Source: Streptomyces sp. NRRL S-37
GTDB taxonomy: Bacteria > Actinomycetota > Actinomycetes > Streptomycetales > Streptomycetaceae
Reading direction: 5' to 3'
Assembly: GCF_000721605.1 (NCBI RefSeq)
Contig: NZ_JOIZ01000021.1
Location: forward strand, 62,001 to 126,000
Length of the DNA stretch: 64,000 nt
Shown here: in pieces, positions 63,999-64,000 of the stretch
How positions within the stretch are numbered: position 1 is the first letter of the stretch
Layout of the letters: each line of letters begins with the position of its first letter
Program-made: the position numbers and the translations under genes
Notes under the pieces: model-generated
What the model was told of the DNA's origin: nothing
Seen by the model: the letters and a program-made list of their open reading frames with translations, nothing else
Database searches by the model: none

Positions 63999-64000
63999 GC

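Overview
The window is chromosomal DNA of a Streptomyces. The evidence is very high GC with strong third-position GC bias, many GTG/TTG starts, GTGA and ATGA start/stop overlaps inside operons, DasR-type operators at N-acetylglucosamine genes, and the dispersed GC-rich intergenic repeats typical of the genus. From memory, the gene order (hupA-murA, hpd with a divergent AsnC gene, pncB-pncA, clpS, mec-cysO-cysM, nagE2-nagE1-nagF, rph, rdgB) matches the S. coelicolor core chromosome near SCO2950 to SCO2890. I could not run an alignment. Most of the window is conserved core; there is no prophage, integrative element or CRISPR array.

Layout. 0.1-8.1 kb: HU protein, MurA, YqgE, a DUF3039 protein, then an operon of a sugar-binding lipoprotein, two permeases and a GH20 hexosaminidase behind a DasR-like site. 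8.4-13.6 kb: three-subunit xanthine-dehydrogenase-family enzyme. 13.9-20.0 kb: two-domain SUKH-4 protein, tRNA-Cys, MFS transporter, small ribbon-helix-helix protein, SF2 helicase, IclR regulator. 20.1-27.5 kb: membrane-anchored Lon-type peptidase, a 191-bp MITE-like element, an osmoprotectant ABC operon, an AsnC regulator and hpd, bracketed by inverted copies of a long intergenic repeat. 27.5-36.3 kb: TPR protein, FAD-linked oxidase, two RDD membrane proteins and a secreted M6 metalloprotease. 36.3-39.6 kb: pncA and pncB (NAD salvage), clpS, DUF2017. 40-43.5 kb: amino-acid permease, then the CysO-dependent cysteine pathway (JAMM peptidase, leader peptide, CysO, CysM). 43.6-48 kb: MBL-fold hydrolase and the GlcNAc PTS. 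48-54.3 kb: rph, lipoprotein, rdgB, tRNA-Leu, bcp, DUF3618, GroES-like protein, a guanidine-III-type riboswitch with a SugE/Gdx exporter, and a class A PBP. 54.5-64 kb: an ABC-2 exporter cassette, DUF1707 protein, secreted SGNH hydrolase, DUF445 protein, sugar-porter MFS, a small secreted protein and a small membrane protein.

How the genes connect. Chitin/GlcNAc use is spread over two loci, the ABC-hexosaminidase operon at 3-8 kb and the PTS at 45-48 kb, both carrying sequences close to the DasR operator. Cysteine synthesis is a compact module: a JAMM protease, a carrier protein whose Gly-Gly is masked by two extra residues, a CysO-type synthase, and a Cys-terminated leader peptide that could act as a sensor. 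The most distinctive signals are regulatory or repeat-derived: the riboswitch, the leader peptide, a MITE-like element that supplies stop codons to both flanking genes, and dispersed repeats that appear to have become part of two proteins (the nicotinamidase tail and a permease N-terminus).
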